Shown piece by piece: positions 35,488 to 43,840 of a DNA stretch of 64,000 nt (position 1 is the first letter of the stretch; each line of letters opens with the position of its first letter). The stretch is from SSF53 sp036170535 (GTDB taxonomy: Bacteria; Spirochaetota; Leptospiria; Leptospirales; Leptonemataceae), in the NCBI GenBank assembly GCA_036170535.1, contig JAVHPJ010000028.1:1-64000 (forward strand), in the 5' to 3' direction. Position numbers and translations under genes: made by a program. The notes beneath the pieces are model-generated. The model saw nothing but the letters and a program-made list of their open reading frames with translations. It had not been told where the DNA came from and ran no database searches.

Positions 35488-35578
35488 GTCCAGCATGCAA
35501 ACAGCGCGCGGCGCCCGGTTCTTCCGCGCCAGTTCTTTCCGTGTTGCCCGCGCAGCCGCGGGGCGCCACTCTGTCGCC

Positions 35579-35827
35579 ATGTCCTTTGAACCTCATATAG
35601 CTCAGAAAGGCCCCTTCGTATGCGACGAAGAGGTCGGCAAAAAGCGCGCCTGGTGCGCCTGCGGTCTTTCCGCCAAACAGCCCTACTGCGATGGAACCCA
35701 CGGTAAGCAAAACACCGGGATGAATCCCGTGGTCGTAAGCGTCGAGAAGGCGAAAATCGCGTGGTGCGGCTGCAAACGAACGGGAACGCCGCCCTATTGC
35801 GATGGCAGCCATTCGCGTCTCGGCTGA
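35579..35827 (+). CDS. Double CDGSH iron-sulfur domain protein
   Basis: An 82-residue protein with two complete CDGSH motifs, CACGLSAKQPYCDGTH and CGCKRTGTPPYCDGSH. Each has the C-x-C-x2-(S/T)-x3-P-x-C-D-G-(S/T)-H pattern that binds a [2Fe-2S] cluster through three Cys and one His. Tandem forms are known in bacteria, with redox or iron-handling roles still unclear. There is no membrane anchor. It is divergent from the SDR gene and followed by a stem-loop. Confidence 0.92.
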   Translation: MSFEPHIAQKGPFVCDEEVGKKRAWCACGLSAKQPYCDGTHGKQNTGMNPVVVSVEKAKIAWCGCKRTGTPPYCDGSHSRLG

Positions 35828-35844
35828 TTATTCTGGTCCGGGCG

Positions 35845-35870
35845 GGCGTCGGGTCTGCGGAACCGACGCC
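35845..35870 (+). terminator. Stem-loop after the CDGSH gene
   Basis: GGCGTCGG (35845-35852) and CCGACGCC (35863-35870) pair around a 10-base loop, 17 bases after the CDGSH stop. The bases after it (GTATCATTCTTAC) are T-rich but no run is present. It would separate the CDGSH transcript from lpxC. Confidence 0.5.
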
Positions 35871-35881
35871 GTATCATTCTT

Positions 35882-35906
35882 ACAACAGTCGTTGTGATTC
35901 TGCAAC
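35882..35906. promoter_or_regulatory. Dyads upstream of lpxC, candidate activator site
   Basis: ACAAC-AGTC-GTTGT (35882-35895) overlaps a second dyad, GTTG-TGATTCTG-CAAC (35891-35906). They lie about 140 to 165 bases before the sigma-54 promoter of lpxC, the usual distance for an enhancer bound by an NtrC-type activator. A third, wider inverted repeat CGATTTTG/CAAAATCG spans 35916-35953. The role is inference. Confidence 0.35.
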
Positions 35907-36045
35907 AGATCTTCGCGATTTTGGGCCTCGCGGGTCCCGGCGTCTCAAAATCGTCGCATCAGTCAGGTCCCCCAGGCGGCCCCGCAGACCCGCTTTCAAG
36001 GCCCTCCAACCTTTCCTCCGCCTTATGCCCCTGAATCGGCGGGTC

Positions 36046-36060
36046 TGGCACGAAGCTTGC
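36046..36060 (+). promoter_or_regulatory. Sigma-54 promoter of lpxC
   Basis: TGGCACG-AAGC-TTGC at 36046-36060 matches the -24/-12 consensus TGGCACG-N4-TTGC(A/T) at every fixed base except the last, where G follows. GG and GC are exactly 10 bases apart. Transcription would begin near 36071, leaving a leader of about 29 bases before the lpxC ATG. No convincing sigma-70 boxes were seen in the same gap. Confidence 0.8.
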
Positions 36061-36070
36061 GTTACCTTCC

Positions 36071-36088
36071 CCTGACAGACAGGTCAGG
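36071..36088 (+). promoter_or_regulatory. Inverted repeat in the lpxC leader
   Basis: CCTGAC-AGACAG-GTCAGG occupies 36071-36088, starting at the predicted transcription start and ending 11 bases before the ATG. The right arm includes the only Shine-Dalgarno-like AGG, so folding could hold down translation. It could equally be a protein-binding dyad at +1. Confidence 0.5.
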
Positions 36089-36099
36089 CCTACGCATTT

Positions 36100-37032
36100 A
36101 TGATCGATACGCAAGTTCAGAACTTTGAATCCCCCGAAGGTCGCCAGCCGAACAACGCTGGCGCGGGCTTTCGCCGAACAATTGGCCGCGAGGCCCGTTT
36201 GAGCGGGATCGGTTTGCATTCCGGCGAGACGGTGAACCTCTGGCTGGCGCCTGCGCCCGCTGGAACCGGCCTGGTTTTTCGCTCCACTACCCCCGATCAA
36301 GGCGACATTGCCGTCAGCCCCTTCAACGTAATTGATACTGTAAATGCAGTGACCCTGGGAAACCGGCGTTGGAAGGTTCAGACGGTGGAGCATCTGCTCG
36401 CAGCCCTGGCCGCCCTGAGCATTACCGATCTCTACATGACCCTGGATTCCTTTGAAGCCCCGATCCTCGACGGCTCTTCCGCGGGATTTTACGAAGCGTT
36501 GACGGGCGCCGGCATCGTGGATCTCGATGAGCGGCTGGAGCCGATTCGCTTGCAGACCGCCGCCTGGGTGGTGGACGGTGACAAATACTTGGTCGCCTTG
36601 CCGCACGACGGTCTGCGCGTCACCTACAGCATCGACTTCAATCATCCGCTGCTGCGCGCTAAAACCATCCAGATCGACCTGGACGGCGACGCCCTCGCAC
36701 GCGAAATTCTCCCGGCGCGCACCTTTGGCTTTCTGCGCGACGTCGAAGCCATGCGCGCCCGCGGGCTGATTAAAGGCGCGAGCATCGACAACGCCGTGGT
36801 GCTTACGGAAGATGGGTACCTTAACGAGTCGCTGCGTTTTGAAGAGGAGTGCGTTCGCCACAAGGTCCTGGACCTGATCGGCGACCTGTACTTGCTCGGT
36901 CGCCCGCTGCATGCGCATCTGATTGCGTCGCGCGCCGGCCACACCCTCGACGCGGCCCTGGCTCGTAAGATTTATACCCAGGCGGCTATGGACGAACTGT
37001 CCCGCCGCAAAGAAGACCGTCGCGGTCGCTGA
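36100..37032 (+). CDS. lpxC: UDP-3-O-acyl-N-acetylglucosamine deacetylase
   Basis: A 310-residue zinc deacetylase carrying out the committed step of lipid A synthesis. Zinc ligands are His98 (VEHLLAAL), His254 and Asp258 (RHKVLDLIGDL); His281 (SRAGHTLDAAL) is the catalytic acid. LSGIGLHSG and LDGSSAGFYEAL are further family blocks. About 25 extra residues precede the usual N-terminus; ATG 36100 is the only close start and it fits the promoter. Presence of lpxC means the organism makes LPS. The gene stands alone under a sigma-54 promoter. Confidence 0.95.
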   Translation: MIDTQVQNFESPEGRQPNNAGAGFRRTIGREARLSGIGLHSGETVNLWLAPAPAGTGLVFRSTTPDQGDIAVSPFNVIDTVNAVTLGNRRWKVQTVEHLLAALAALSITDLYMTLDSFEAPILDGSSAGFYEALTGAGIVDLDERLEPIRLQTAAWVVDGDKYLVALPHDGLRVTYSIDFNHPLLRAKTIQIDLDGDALAREILPARTFGFLRDVEAMRARGLIKGASIDNAVVLTEDGYLNESLRFEEECVRHKVLDLIGDLYLLGRPLHAHLIASRAGHTLDAALARKIYTQAAMDELSRRKEDRRGR

Positions 37033-37062
37033 TACCGGCGGAAGCCCGCCCCGGCCTTGCGC

Positions 37063-37081
37063 CAGCGCCGCTGCGGCGCTG
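37063..37081 (+). terminator. Compact stem-loop after lpxC
   Basis: CAGCGCCG (37063-37070), loop CTG and CGGCGCTG (37074-37081) form a perfect 8-base stem 30 bases after the lpxC stop. No T run follows. It probably marks the 3' end of the lpxC message. Confidence 0.45.
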
Positions 37082-37150
37082 CACCAAACGTTCCGCCCCG
37101 GCCGGGAAGGGCGCTCAGCGGACTCAAGCCGCAGTGCATAAAATTTCGCG

Positions 37151-37179
37151 TTGACACTGCCTTCCCGCCGATACTTAAC
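37151..37179 (+). promoter_or_regulatory. Possible sigma-70 promoter for the large SpoIIE protein
   Basis: TTGACA at 37151-37156 is a perfect -35 box, about 65 bases before the GTG start. The matching -10 is weak: CTTAAC at 37174-37179 at a 17-base spacing, or TTAACT at 18. The gene itself has a good ribosome site, GGGGAGGG. Confidence 0.35.
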
Positions 37180-37220
37180 TCAGCGTCGATCCATCCGCGT
37201 CATCCCGGGGAGGGCAGCCC

Positions 37221-40200
37221 GTGGAAGCCATTAACCAGCTGCTTGAACAATTCAACATATTTTACAATTTCTATTCGTTCGCGAACCTACTGGCCTGCGT
37301 CTTCACCCTGCTGGCCGGTTTGTTCCTGCTTACCCTGAAGCATAAGTCCAAGAGTACGATTGCGCTCGGTCTTGCGTTCCTGCTGTTATCGCCCTTTAAT
37401 CTGACCTACTTCGTCGCGCACTCGCTCTATCATCCGATCGCCAGCTATCACCGCTGGTTCACCGTATTGTTAATCCTGCCGCCGCTGATTCATTTCTGCC
37501 AGTGGTGCTTCAAATACCCGGAAAACACCCACCCGCGGCTGGCCCGCGCGGTCATTCTGGTTCAGTATGCGGTCGCCGCGCTGTGTACGGGCGTCTTTGT
37601 CTATATCACCCTCAACTCGCGTCAGAATTTCATCATGAACGGCCAGTTGTGGGATTTCGACGCCGACTGGTTCAGTAAAATTTACGGCATTATCATCTTC
37701 GTCTATCTGCTGGCTATCCTGGGCGTCGGGATCTGGAAGACCTTTGTCACGCACGGCCGCGAGCGTTGGACCGTGCTCGGCATTTCAGTGGCGATCATGG
37801 TGGCGTCGCTCGTCCCGGCCATTCTGAATATCGCCCAGCGCGATGGCCGCGTTTCGCGCAGCGCTTTTGTCATCACCTTCGTGCTGTTTACGGTGATCGG
37901 TTATTTTTTCATTCTGATCCTCTACATCAATCGCACGCGCGACCGCACCTCGTTCATGGTCAAGATCGTCGGCATTTCGCTGGTGACCTTCCTGTTGATG
38001 ATGCAGGTGATCAGCTATTTCACTCTGAATGATCGCGAGGCGGAGTACGACAAGCTGCACGTCCAGTACGCCGAGCGCGTACTGGAGGGCGGGCAGCGCA
38101 ACGAGGACATTCAGTACATCGTGCGCTATAATCTCGCGGACGGCGCAGTTACGCCGATGTACGAGCGCGAACCCTGGCCGCTCAAATACGCCGAGCACGT
38201 CCCGGATCTGTTGAATACGGCGATCTACGAACAACTTCGCACCGAAGATCCGGTCGGTTACCGCGACCGCGCCCGGCTGCTGATCGAATCTCACAACGAG
38301 ACCTTTTTCACCGGCTACCGCGCGGCGTTGCTGCGGCTCCTCAACAATACCGGCGCCGAAGACGACGACCTGAAAAGCGCAATGCTCGCAGGCATTGGCG
38401 AGATCGACGCGACTGTTACGGTCGGATATAACAAGATCCGCGTTCTGAAAGACGACGGCTTTCGCGCTTCGCTTATCAGTTTCCTTAAAGACTCTTCAGA
38501 GGAATTCGCGCCTTTTGCGGAAGCGATTGGCGACCATGTGGTCGCGAACCCTGAATTGGATGGCGGGGAGCTCAAGCAGAGCGTGCTCTCCTTTCTCGCG
38601 CCGCTGAAGCCGGCCCAGTCGCGCTATTTTCGCAAGCTCAGCGACGAAAGCCCGCAGAAGTTTCTGCATTTTACTTCATTTACCAGCTATGACGCCGAAC
38701 AGAAGGCGGTATTCGAAGTCGGCTTTTCGTATTTGAACTACCGCCGCTACATTCACGGCTCGGCGATCCAGCAAACCTTGATTCTTCTGGTGGCGCTGGT
38801 CGTTTTGCTCGCGGTGTTCCCGTACTTCTTCCAGGGCAGTTTGATTACGCCGCTGAATGCCCTGGTGGGCGGCGTGGGCCAGGTGAACGACGGCAATCTG
38901 GAAACAGAAGTGCCGGTCTACGTGCAGGATGAGATCGGCTTCCTCGCGCAATCGTTTAACTCGATGGTCGTGTCGATCCGCGACGCGCGCGAGAAGCTGC
39001 AGGACTACGCGAACAATCTCGAAGAGAAGGTAAAAGAACGTACGGCCGAACTCAAGCAGACTCTTGAGGAAGTGCGCGCGCTCAAGACGCAGCAGGACGG
39101 CGACTATTTCCTCACCTCGCTCTTGCAGAAGCCGCTTAACTACAACGCGAATAAGTCAAAGCTCGTTTCTACGGATTTCTTCCTGGAACAAAAGAAGAAG
39201 TTTGAATTCCGTACCAAAAAAGCGGATCTCGGCGGGGACATCTGTCTCACCGGCACCCTGCGTCTGGGCAAACCGGACAATTTTCGACGGTACATCATTG
39301 CGTTAAACGGCGACGCCATGGGCAAGTCTATGCAGGGCGCCGGCGGTTCTCTCGTTATGGGCGTCGTGATGAATTCCATCATGGCGCGCTCGGCGAAGAA
39401 CAATCGCGTTTTGGACGTCACGCCGCAACAATGGCTGACTGACGTCTACGAAGAGATTCACGGAGTATTTCAGGCGTTTAACGGCTCCATGGTGATTTCC
39501 TGCGTGCTGGCCGCAATCGACGAACAGAGCGGCGAAATGTGGTATTTTAACGCGGAGCATCCGCATACGGTGATCTATCGCAACGGCAAGGCTTCGTTTA
39601 TCGAAGAGGAGTTGCTGTTGCGCAAAATCGGTCTTGAGTCGGAGATTCCATTCAAAGTTCAGTATTTTCAATTGCAGGCCGGCGATGTCGTGATTATGGG
39701 ATCGGACGGTCGCGACGATCTGGATCTGACGCCCGGTCAGGCTGTGCGTACCATCAACGAAGACGAGTTTTTGTTTCTCAAGCGGGTCGAAGAAAGCGAC
39801 GGCGACGTGGAGCGCATTATCCGCTCGATCAAAAGCTACGGAGAGCTCACCGACGATCTCTCGCTTCTGCGCATCGGCTTTCAAGAATCGAGCGTCCGCA
39901 CCGAACGTCATTCCGAAAATGAGCTGCCCGATCGCGTCGTGATAGACATCGACATTAACGACGAATTCGACCAGGCGAGCCGGGACGGCATCGAAGGCGC
40001 AGTTGAACAGCGTAGCGAAGAGTTCGACGAGTTTTTCCGCCTGGGGCGCAAGCTGGCGCGCGAAGGTCGGCTCGACGAGTCGCTTGATTATCTCAACAAA
40101 GCTTATGCAATTCGCAATGACGTGCCCGCGCTGAACAAAATCATGGCGGTCTTGACGTTCAAAGAGCGCGACTATGCGCGCGCCGTCGAAATACTGGGCG

Positions 40201-40466
40201 CGTATCTTGCGCATGACCCGGGCATCGAGGATTTCTGGTTGTACCTGTCCATTTCGAACAAGCGTACCGGCGACTACGAACAAGCCCTCGACGCCGCCAA
40301 ACGCGTCTACAGCATGAACCCGGATCGCGTGATCAACCTGATTAACCTGGCGGACATTCATTTGAAGTTGGGCGACTCCGCACAGGCGCGCGAATTTGTC
40401 GATCGCGCGCTGAATATCGATCCGCAAAATCGTCAGGCGCGCACCCTGCAGGCAAGTCTGGTATAA
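37221..40466 (+). CDS. Large membrane receptor with HAMP, SpoIIE phosphatase and TPR domains
   Basis: A 1081-residue protein. The first 255 residues hold about seven membrane helices like the N-terminal 7TM sensors of histidine kinases. A long extracytoplasmic domain (about 270-500), another helix (about 507-530), a HAMP linker and a coiled coil (about 590-630) follow. The SpoIIE domain (about 655-905) has LGGDICLTG, LNGDAMGKSMQGAGG, MGSDGRDDL and TDDLSLL. The last 140 residues are TPR repeats, such as GRLDESLDYLNKAYAIRNDVPALNK. GTG 37221 follows GGGGAGGG. It probably dephosphorylates an anti-anti-sigma protein encoded elsewhere. It runs into the adenosine deaminase gene after 7 bases. Confidence 0.88.
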   Translation: MEAINQLLEQFNIFYNFYSFANLLACVFTLLAGLFLLTLKHKSKSTIALGLAFLLLSPFNLTYFVAHSLYHPIASYHRWFTVLLILPPLIHFCQWCFKYPENTHPRLARAVILVQYAVAALCTGVFVYITLNSRQNFIMNGQLWDFDADWFSKIYGIIIFVYLLAILGVGIWKTFVTHGRERWTVLGISVAIMVASLVPAILNIAQRDGRVSRSAFVITFVLFTVIGYFFILILYINRTRDRTSFMVKIVGISLVTFLLMMQVISYFTLNDREAEYDKLHVQYAERVLEGGQRNEDIQYIVRYNLADGAVTPMYEREPWPLKYAEHVPDLLNTAIYEQLRTEDPVGYRDRARLLIESHNETFFTGYRAALLRLLNNTGAEDDDLKSAMLAGIGEIDATVTVGYNKIRVLKDDGFRASLISFLKDSSEEFAPFAEAIGDHVVANPELDGGELKQSVLSFLAPLKPAQSRYFRKLSDESPQKFLHFTSFTSYDAEQKAVFEVGFSYLNYRRYIHGSAIQQTLILLVALVVLLAVFPYFFQGSLITPLNALVGGVGQVNDGNLETEVPVYVQDEIGFLAQSFNSMVVSIRDAREKLQDYANNLEEKVKERTAELKQTLEEVRALKTQQDGDYFLTSLLQKPLNYNANKSKLVSTDFFLEQKKKFEFRTKKADLGGDICLTGTLRLGKPDNFRRYIIALNGDAMGKSMQGAGGSLVMGVVMNSIMARSAKNNRVLDVTPQQWLTDVYEEIHGVFQAFNGSMVISCVLAAIDEQSGEMWYFNAEHPHTVIYRNGKASFIEEELLLRKIGLESEIPFKVQYFQLQAGDVVIMGSDGRDDLDLTPGQAVRTINEDEFLFLKRVEESDGDVERIIRSIKSYGELTDDLSLLRIGFQESSVRTERHSENELPDRVVIDIDINDEFDQASRDGIEGAVEQRSEEFDEFFRLGRKLAREGRLDESLDYLNKAYAIRNDVPALNKIMAVLTFKERDYARAVEILGAYLAHDPGIEDFWLYLSISNKRTGDYEQALDAAKRVYSMNPDRVINLINLADIHLKLGDSAQAREFVDRALNIDPQNRQARTLQASLV

Positions 40467-40473
40467 CGCGCTT

Positions 40474-41793
40474 ATGGTGTTGCGGCTCGAACAAGTTCTC
40501 AATCGAATTCGAACGATTGATCGCGAAATCGCCGAGCTCCGGCGCTTGCGTGCGCGGGTGCCGGCCGGTCGGCCGTACTCGGCGGGTTTGCAGGTCGCGT
40601 TTGATAAGCATATCAATGATCTGATCAACGAAAAGATCGCTTTTGAGGAGCTGGAAATCGAGAATCCCTCCGAAGACCTGCTTCAGGAAATTTTCTCGAT
40701 CGATCTGGCGACGGCTTCGCGGATTCGCACTGATCGCGCGCCCGCCCCGGTTCATGAGCCGACCCAGACCGAACAACGCCTGATCGGATTTTTGCAGGCG
40801 ATGCCAAAAGTTGAGTTGCACCTCCACATGGAGGCGTGCATCAACAAAGAAACCGTCGCCGCCATGCTGGAGAAGAACGGCGTTCCGTACTCCATGGAGG
40901 AACTGGAAAAGCTCTACAAGTTCAGTAATCTCCAGGAATTCATAAAGCTTTTCTTGTTCATAATTGATTCCATCAAGACGCCCGAAGATTTCGCGCTCAT
41001 TTTCCAGAATCTTCGCAACTATATGGATGAAAACTCCATTCGCTATGCGGAGGTTTTTCTGGCGCCGTCCCGCATGATTCAGAACGGCCTGGATTTTAAT
41101 GAAATCGCCCAAACCCTGGATCGCCTGTCCAACGAGTGTCGTCGCGCCGGCGGGCCTGAAGTCAAATACCTGATCGACGTTTCGCGCACTTTCGGCGTCG
41201 AGAATGCCAGCAAGAATTTGCAGCGCGTCCTGGGCGCCAAGTCGACCAACATAATCGGCATTGGCCTGGGCGGCGCCGAGCTGATGGGGCCGGCGCGCGA
41301 GTTCCGTGACGTCTTTGCGCAAGCGCGCGCGGAGGGATTGCACCGCGTGGCGCACGCCGGCGAAGACGACGGCCCGTGGTCCGTGCGCGACGCTGTCGAG
41401 ATTCTCGGAGCAGAGCGCGTGGGGCACGGCACTTCCGCGATTCAGGACCCCGGTCTGATGGAATTGCTGCGCGTAAAGGAAATCCCGATCGAGGTGTGCT
41501 TGACCTCGAATATTTTTACGGGCAAGTATGTGCGCACGGAAAAAGACCACCCCGCACGACGCTACTACGACGACGGACTGGTCTGCACGGTCAACACAGA
41601 CGACCCGGAAATATTTAACGTAAACCTCACGCAGGAATACTTTAAGTTTTATAAGCACCTCGACTTTACGGCCACCGAACTGATCGACCTGAATCGACAG
41701 GGCGTTCATGCATCGTTCATGACGAATCCGGCAGCGACCTGGAAGAAGTTCGAAGCGGAAATCGCCGGCCTGCGCGAAAAATTCGCGATCTGA
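40474..41793 (+). CDS. Adenosine deaminase family protein
   Basis: A 439-residue metal-dependent deaminase. Zinc and catalytic segments are MPKVELHLHMEA, LGGAE, HRVAHAGEDDGPW, ERVGHGTSAI and VNTDDPEIF. About 110 residues precede the barrel, largely helical and charged (RIRTIDREIAELRRLRARV), which is longer than standard enzymes. The usual H-x-H-L-(E/D)-G reads HLHMEA, with Ala for Gly. Adenosine or a related aminopurine is the likely substrate; a switch to adenine or another purine cannot be excluded. The gene follows the SpoIIE receptor by 7 bases. Confidence 0.85.
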   Translation: MVLRLEQVLNRIRTIDREIAELRRLRARVPAGRPYSAGLQVAFDKHINDLINEKIAFEELEIENPSEDLLQEIFSIDLATASRIRTDRAPAPVHEPTQTEQRLIGFLQAMPKVELHLHMEACINKETVAAMLEKNGVPYSMEELEKLYKFSNLQEFIKLFLFIIDSIKTPEDFALIFQNLRNYMDENSIRYAEVFLAPSRMIQNGLDFNEIAQTLDRLSNECRRAGGPEVKYLIDVSRTFGVENASKNLQRVLGAKSTNIIGIGLGGAELMGPAREFRDVFAQARAEGLHRVAHAGEDDGPWSVRDAVEILGAERVGHGTSAIQDPGLMELLRVKEIPIEVCLTSNIFTGKYVRTEKDHPARRYYDDGLVCTVNTDDPEIFNVNLTQEYFKFYKHLDFTATELIDLNRQGVHASFMTNPAATWKKFEAEIAGLREKFAI

Positions 41794-41880
41794 AGCCTTC
41801 TGATCAAAAAAACCTCTGGTTTCGTTTCTGCGGCGCCGGCGATTCTGTCCCGGGCGGCGCGCCGCTCGCCGGAGGACGCC

Positions 41881-42843
41881 ATGAAGTCACTGCGAATTGC
41901 GCTATTGATCCCTCTCACAGCTGTCATGATCGGCGCCGAGCCAGTCGCAGTCCCCGCCGGTCTCGCCGCCGGCCGACCGGGCGCCTACGATCTGGTCGTG
42001 CGCTCTCCGGATCTGGAATTCATGAAGAACGGCTTGCGCGCGTTGTATTATATTCCCCGCAGCCTCGCCCGTGACCAGCTCCGCGGACGTCCCTTGCTGG
42101 TATTTTTCCACGGTCATACGCGCGATCCGAACTATTATCGCACGCAAATTCAACAAATGAAGCAGTTTGCGGAACGCGATCGATTCTCGTTGCTGAGCGT
42201 CCAGAATCCATGGGCTTTGAACAATGATCGCATCGGCGCAGCGCTCGACGCCGTTTTTGGCGTGAATCTCATGCTGCACCAGCTGGACAGTCTGGAGCTG
42301 TATCGCGCCGGTCATGTTTACACGGCCGGCTTTTCCAGCGGCGGCTTTGTCGCGTGGCTGGTTTGTTTGCAGAGCCTGGATCAACTTGCGGATCCGGAGT
42401 TTCGGCAAAAACAAATCGAGTACGATCACGCGAACAAATACGAAGGCGCGCCGCCCGCGGACTACGATGTTGAGCGCGACTGGTACAGCTGGAAGAGCAA
42501 AGCGGCGCTTGTGTATCCCTACGCGGGTTTTGCCTCCTTTAAGGGAAACTACTACGGCGGCGTATTTCAACCAAACATGCTTGCGGACGGTTACGGCATC
42601 CCGTACGCCGCATACTACCCGCGGATTTACGGCGATCGATTGGGAGTCGTGACCGTCGGTGGCGCGGCGGATGTCCCGCGCGTGCGTACGCAGGCCGCGG
42701 AGTTGCGCGACTTTATGCGCGGCTATCTGGGTCTGCCGCTTGAGTACCAGGAGTTTCCTTCCGAGGGGCACAGTCTGACGCAGGCGAACTGGCGGTACTT
42801 CTGGGATAAGGTTGAAAGCCGATTGGCGTCGTCTTCGGAATAG
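41881..42843 (+). CDS. Exported alpha/beta hydrolase
   Basis: A 320-residue protein with a signal peptide (MKSLRIALLIPLTAVMIGAEP). Alpha/beta-hydrolase features are LLVFFHGHT (oxyanion region), the nucleophile elbow GFSSGGF, and SEGHSLTQ near the C-terminus supplying the His. The fold and layout resemble esterases and polyhydroxybutyrate-depolymerase-like enzymes. The substrate is unknown; a periplasmic or secreted esterase is the best guess. GGAGG lies 6 bases before the ATG. The DUF1275 gene follows after 13 bases. Confidence 0.8.
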   Translation: MKSLRIALLIPLTAVMIGAEPVAVPAGLAAGRPGAYDLVVRSPDLEFMKNGLRALYYIPRSLARDQLRGRPLLVFFHGHTRDPNYYRTQIQQMKQFAERDRFSLLSVQNPWALNNDRIGAALDAVFGVNLMLHQLDSLELYRAGHVYTAGFSSGGFVAWLVCLQSLDQLADPEFRQKQIEYDHANKYEGAPPADYDVERDWYSWKSKAALVYPYAGFASFKGNYYGGVFQPNMLADGYGIPYAAYYPRIYGDRLGVVTVGGAADVPRVRTQAAELRDFMRGYLGLPLEYQEFPSEGHSLTQANWRYFWDKVESRLASSSE

Positions 42844-42856
42844 GACGTCAATCGCC

Positions 42857-43567
42857 ATGCCCTACTCGCAGTCCTTCTTGCCGGATGAACAATCTGCGGC
42901 GCGCCAATCGCCCTGGATCGCGCTCGGCGGTCTGTGTCTCGCGGGCGTCGCCGGTTATGTGAACGCGGCGGCTCTGAGTTATTTTCACGTGCCCATCAGC
43001 CACATGAGCGGCGCGGTTTCCAACGTCGGGTTGGAAATCGTAGACGGCGATATAGCCGCCGCCGGTTACGCTGCGGCGATTATCGGCGGCTTTTTTTTCG
43101 GCGCGATTGCCAGCGGGCTTCTGATCGGCGCCGCGCGATATTCGGCCGGCCGGCGTTACGGCGTCACGTTGATGCTTGAGGGCGTGTTGCTCGCTCTGGT
43201 TGCGTTTTTGATTCACGAAGGCCGCAGCGCGGGCTTGCCGCTCGCCGCCTTCGCCTGCGGACTGCAAAACGGCATGGCCAGCAGCTACTATGGCTTGATC
43301 GTTCGCACGACGCACATGACCGGCATACTCACCGATCTTGGCGTTATGCTGGGACATCTGCTCCGGCATCGTCAGATCGAGCCCTGGAAACTGGCTGTCC
43401 TGGCGGGCATATTGCTGGGTTTTTTCGTCGGCGGGATCGCGGGCGCGTGGGCGGTGCGTCTGGCGGCCGAGGCCGCCTTTTATTTACCGGCTTCAGGTTG
43501 CATGCTCGCGGGACTCGTTTACACGATCTGGCTCTCGCGCCGGACGCGCCCAAACTCGCCCGCATAA
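42857..43567 (+). CDS. DUF1275 (YoaK-like) membrane protein
   Basis: A 236-residue protein with about six membrane helices. The family pattern is GYVNAAALSYFHVPISHMSGAVSNVG in the first helix pair and LQNGMASSYYGLIVRTTHMTGILTDLGVMLGHLL later. No transport or enzyme function is established for the family. ATG 42857 is used; the longer frame overlaps the hydrolase gene. It is the last intact gene before the scarred region. Confidence 0.85.
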   Translation: MPYSQSFLPDEQSAARQSPWIALGGLCLAGVAGYVNAAALSYFHVPISHMSGAVSNVGLEIVDGDIAAAGYAAAIIGGFFFGAIASGLLIGAARYSAGRRYGVTLMLEGVLLALVAFLIHEGRSAGLPLAAFACGLQNGMASSYYGLIVRTTHMTGILTDLGVMLGHLLRHRQIEPWKLAVLAGILLGFFVGGIAGAWAVRLAAEAAFYLPASGCMLAGLVYTIWLSRRTRPNSPA

Positions 43568-43573
43568 ACGCGC

Positions 43574-43834
43574 CTACCACGCCAGCGGCTGGCCGTCGCG
43601 AAAAAAGCCGCCGCTCGGGCCGTTCTCCGGGAGCGTCGCGACCCAGACGACGCTGGCGGCGCCTTCGGCGATCGGTCGGCCGCCCATGGCGCCCGCTTCG
43701 CTGGATACGTTTACAATGCGCGCGTTCGCGCTGGCTTTGAGCAGCGGCAAGAAAGCCTGCACGCACTGCCACGCGCCGAACAGATTCGACTCGAAGGTTG
43801 CGCGCACGGTTGATAAGTCCACTTCCGCCGCCGC
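43574..43834 (-). pseudogene. Remnant of a short-chain dehydrogenase with internal deletion
   Basis: The stretch EVDLSTVRATFESNLFGAW followed by AFLPLLKASANARIVNVSSEAG is the middle of an SDR, ending at the catalytic Ser strand. It then jumps to the SDR C-terminus (EGAASVVWVATLPENGPSGGFF). The segment with the catalytic Tyr and Lys, roughly 80 residues, is missing, as is the whole N-terminal cofactor domain. The frame is open but the product could not be an active SDR. Confidence 0.72.
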
Positions 43835-43840
43835 AGCGCC

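Noticed and set aside
39303..40628. 441-codon open frame on the minus strand
   Set aside because: Antisense to the large SpoIIE receptor, with no domain or start signals.
40342..41709. 455-codon open frame on the minus strand
   Set aside because: Antisense to the adenosine deaminase gene; low-complexity composition typical of GC-rich shadow frames.
41803..41830. Short A-rich and T-rich stem after the adenosine deaminase gene
   Set aside because: Only about 5 weak base pairs around TCT, too unstable to call a terminator.
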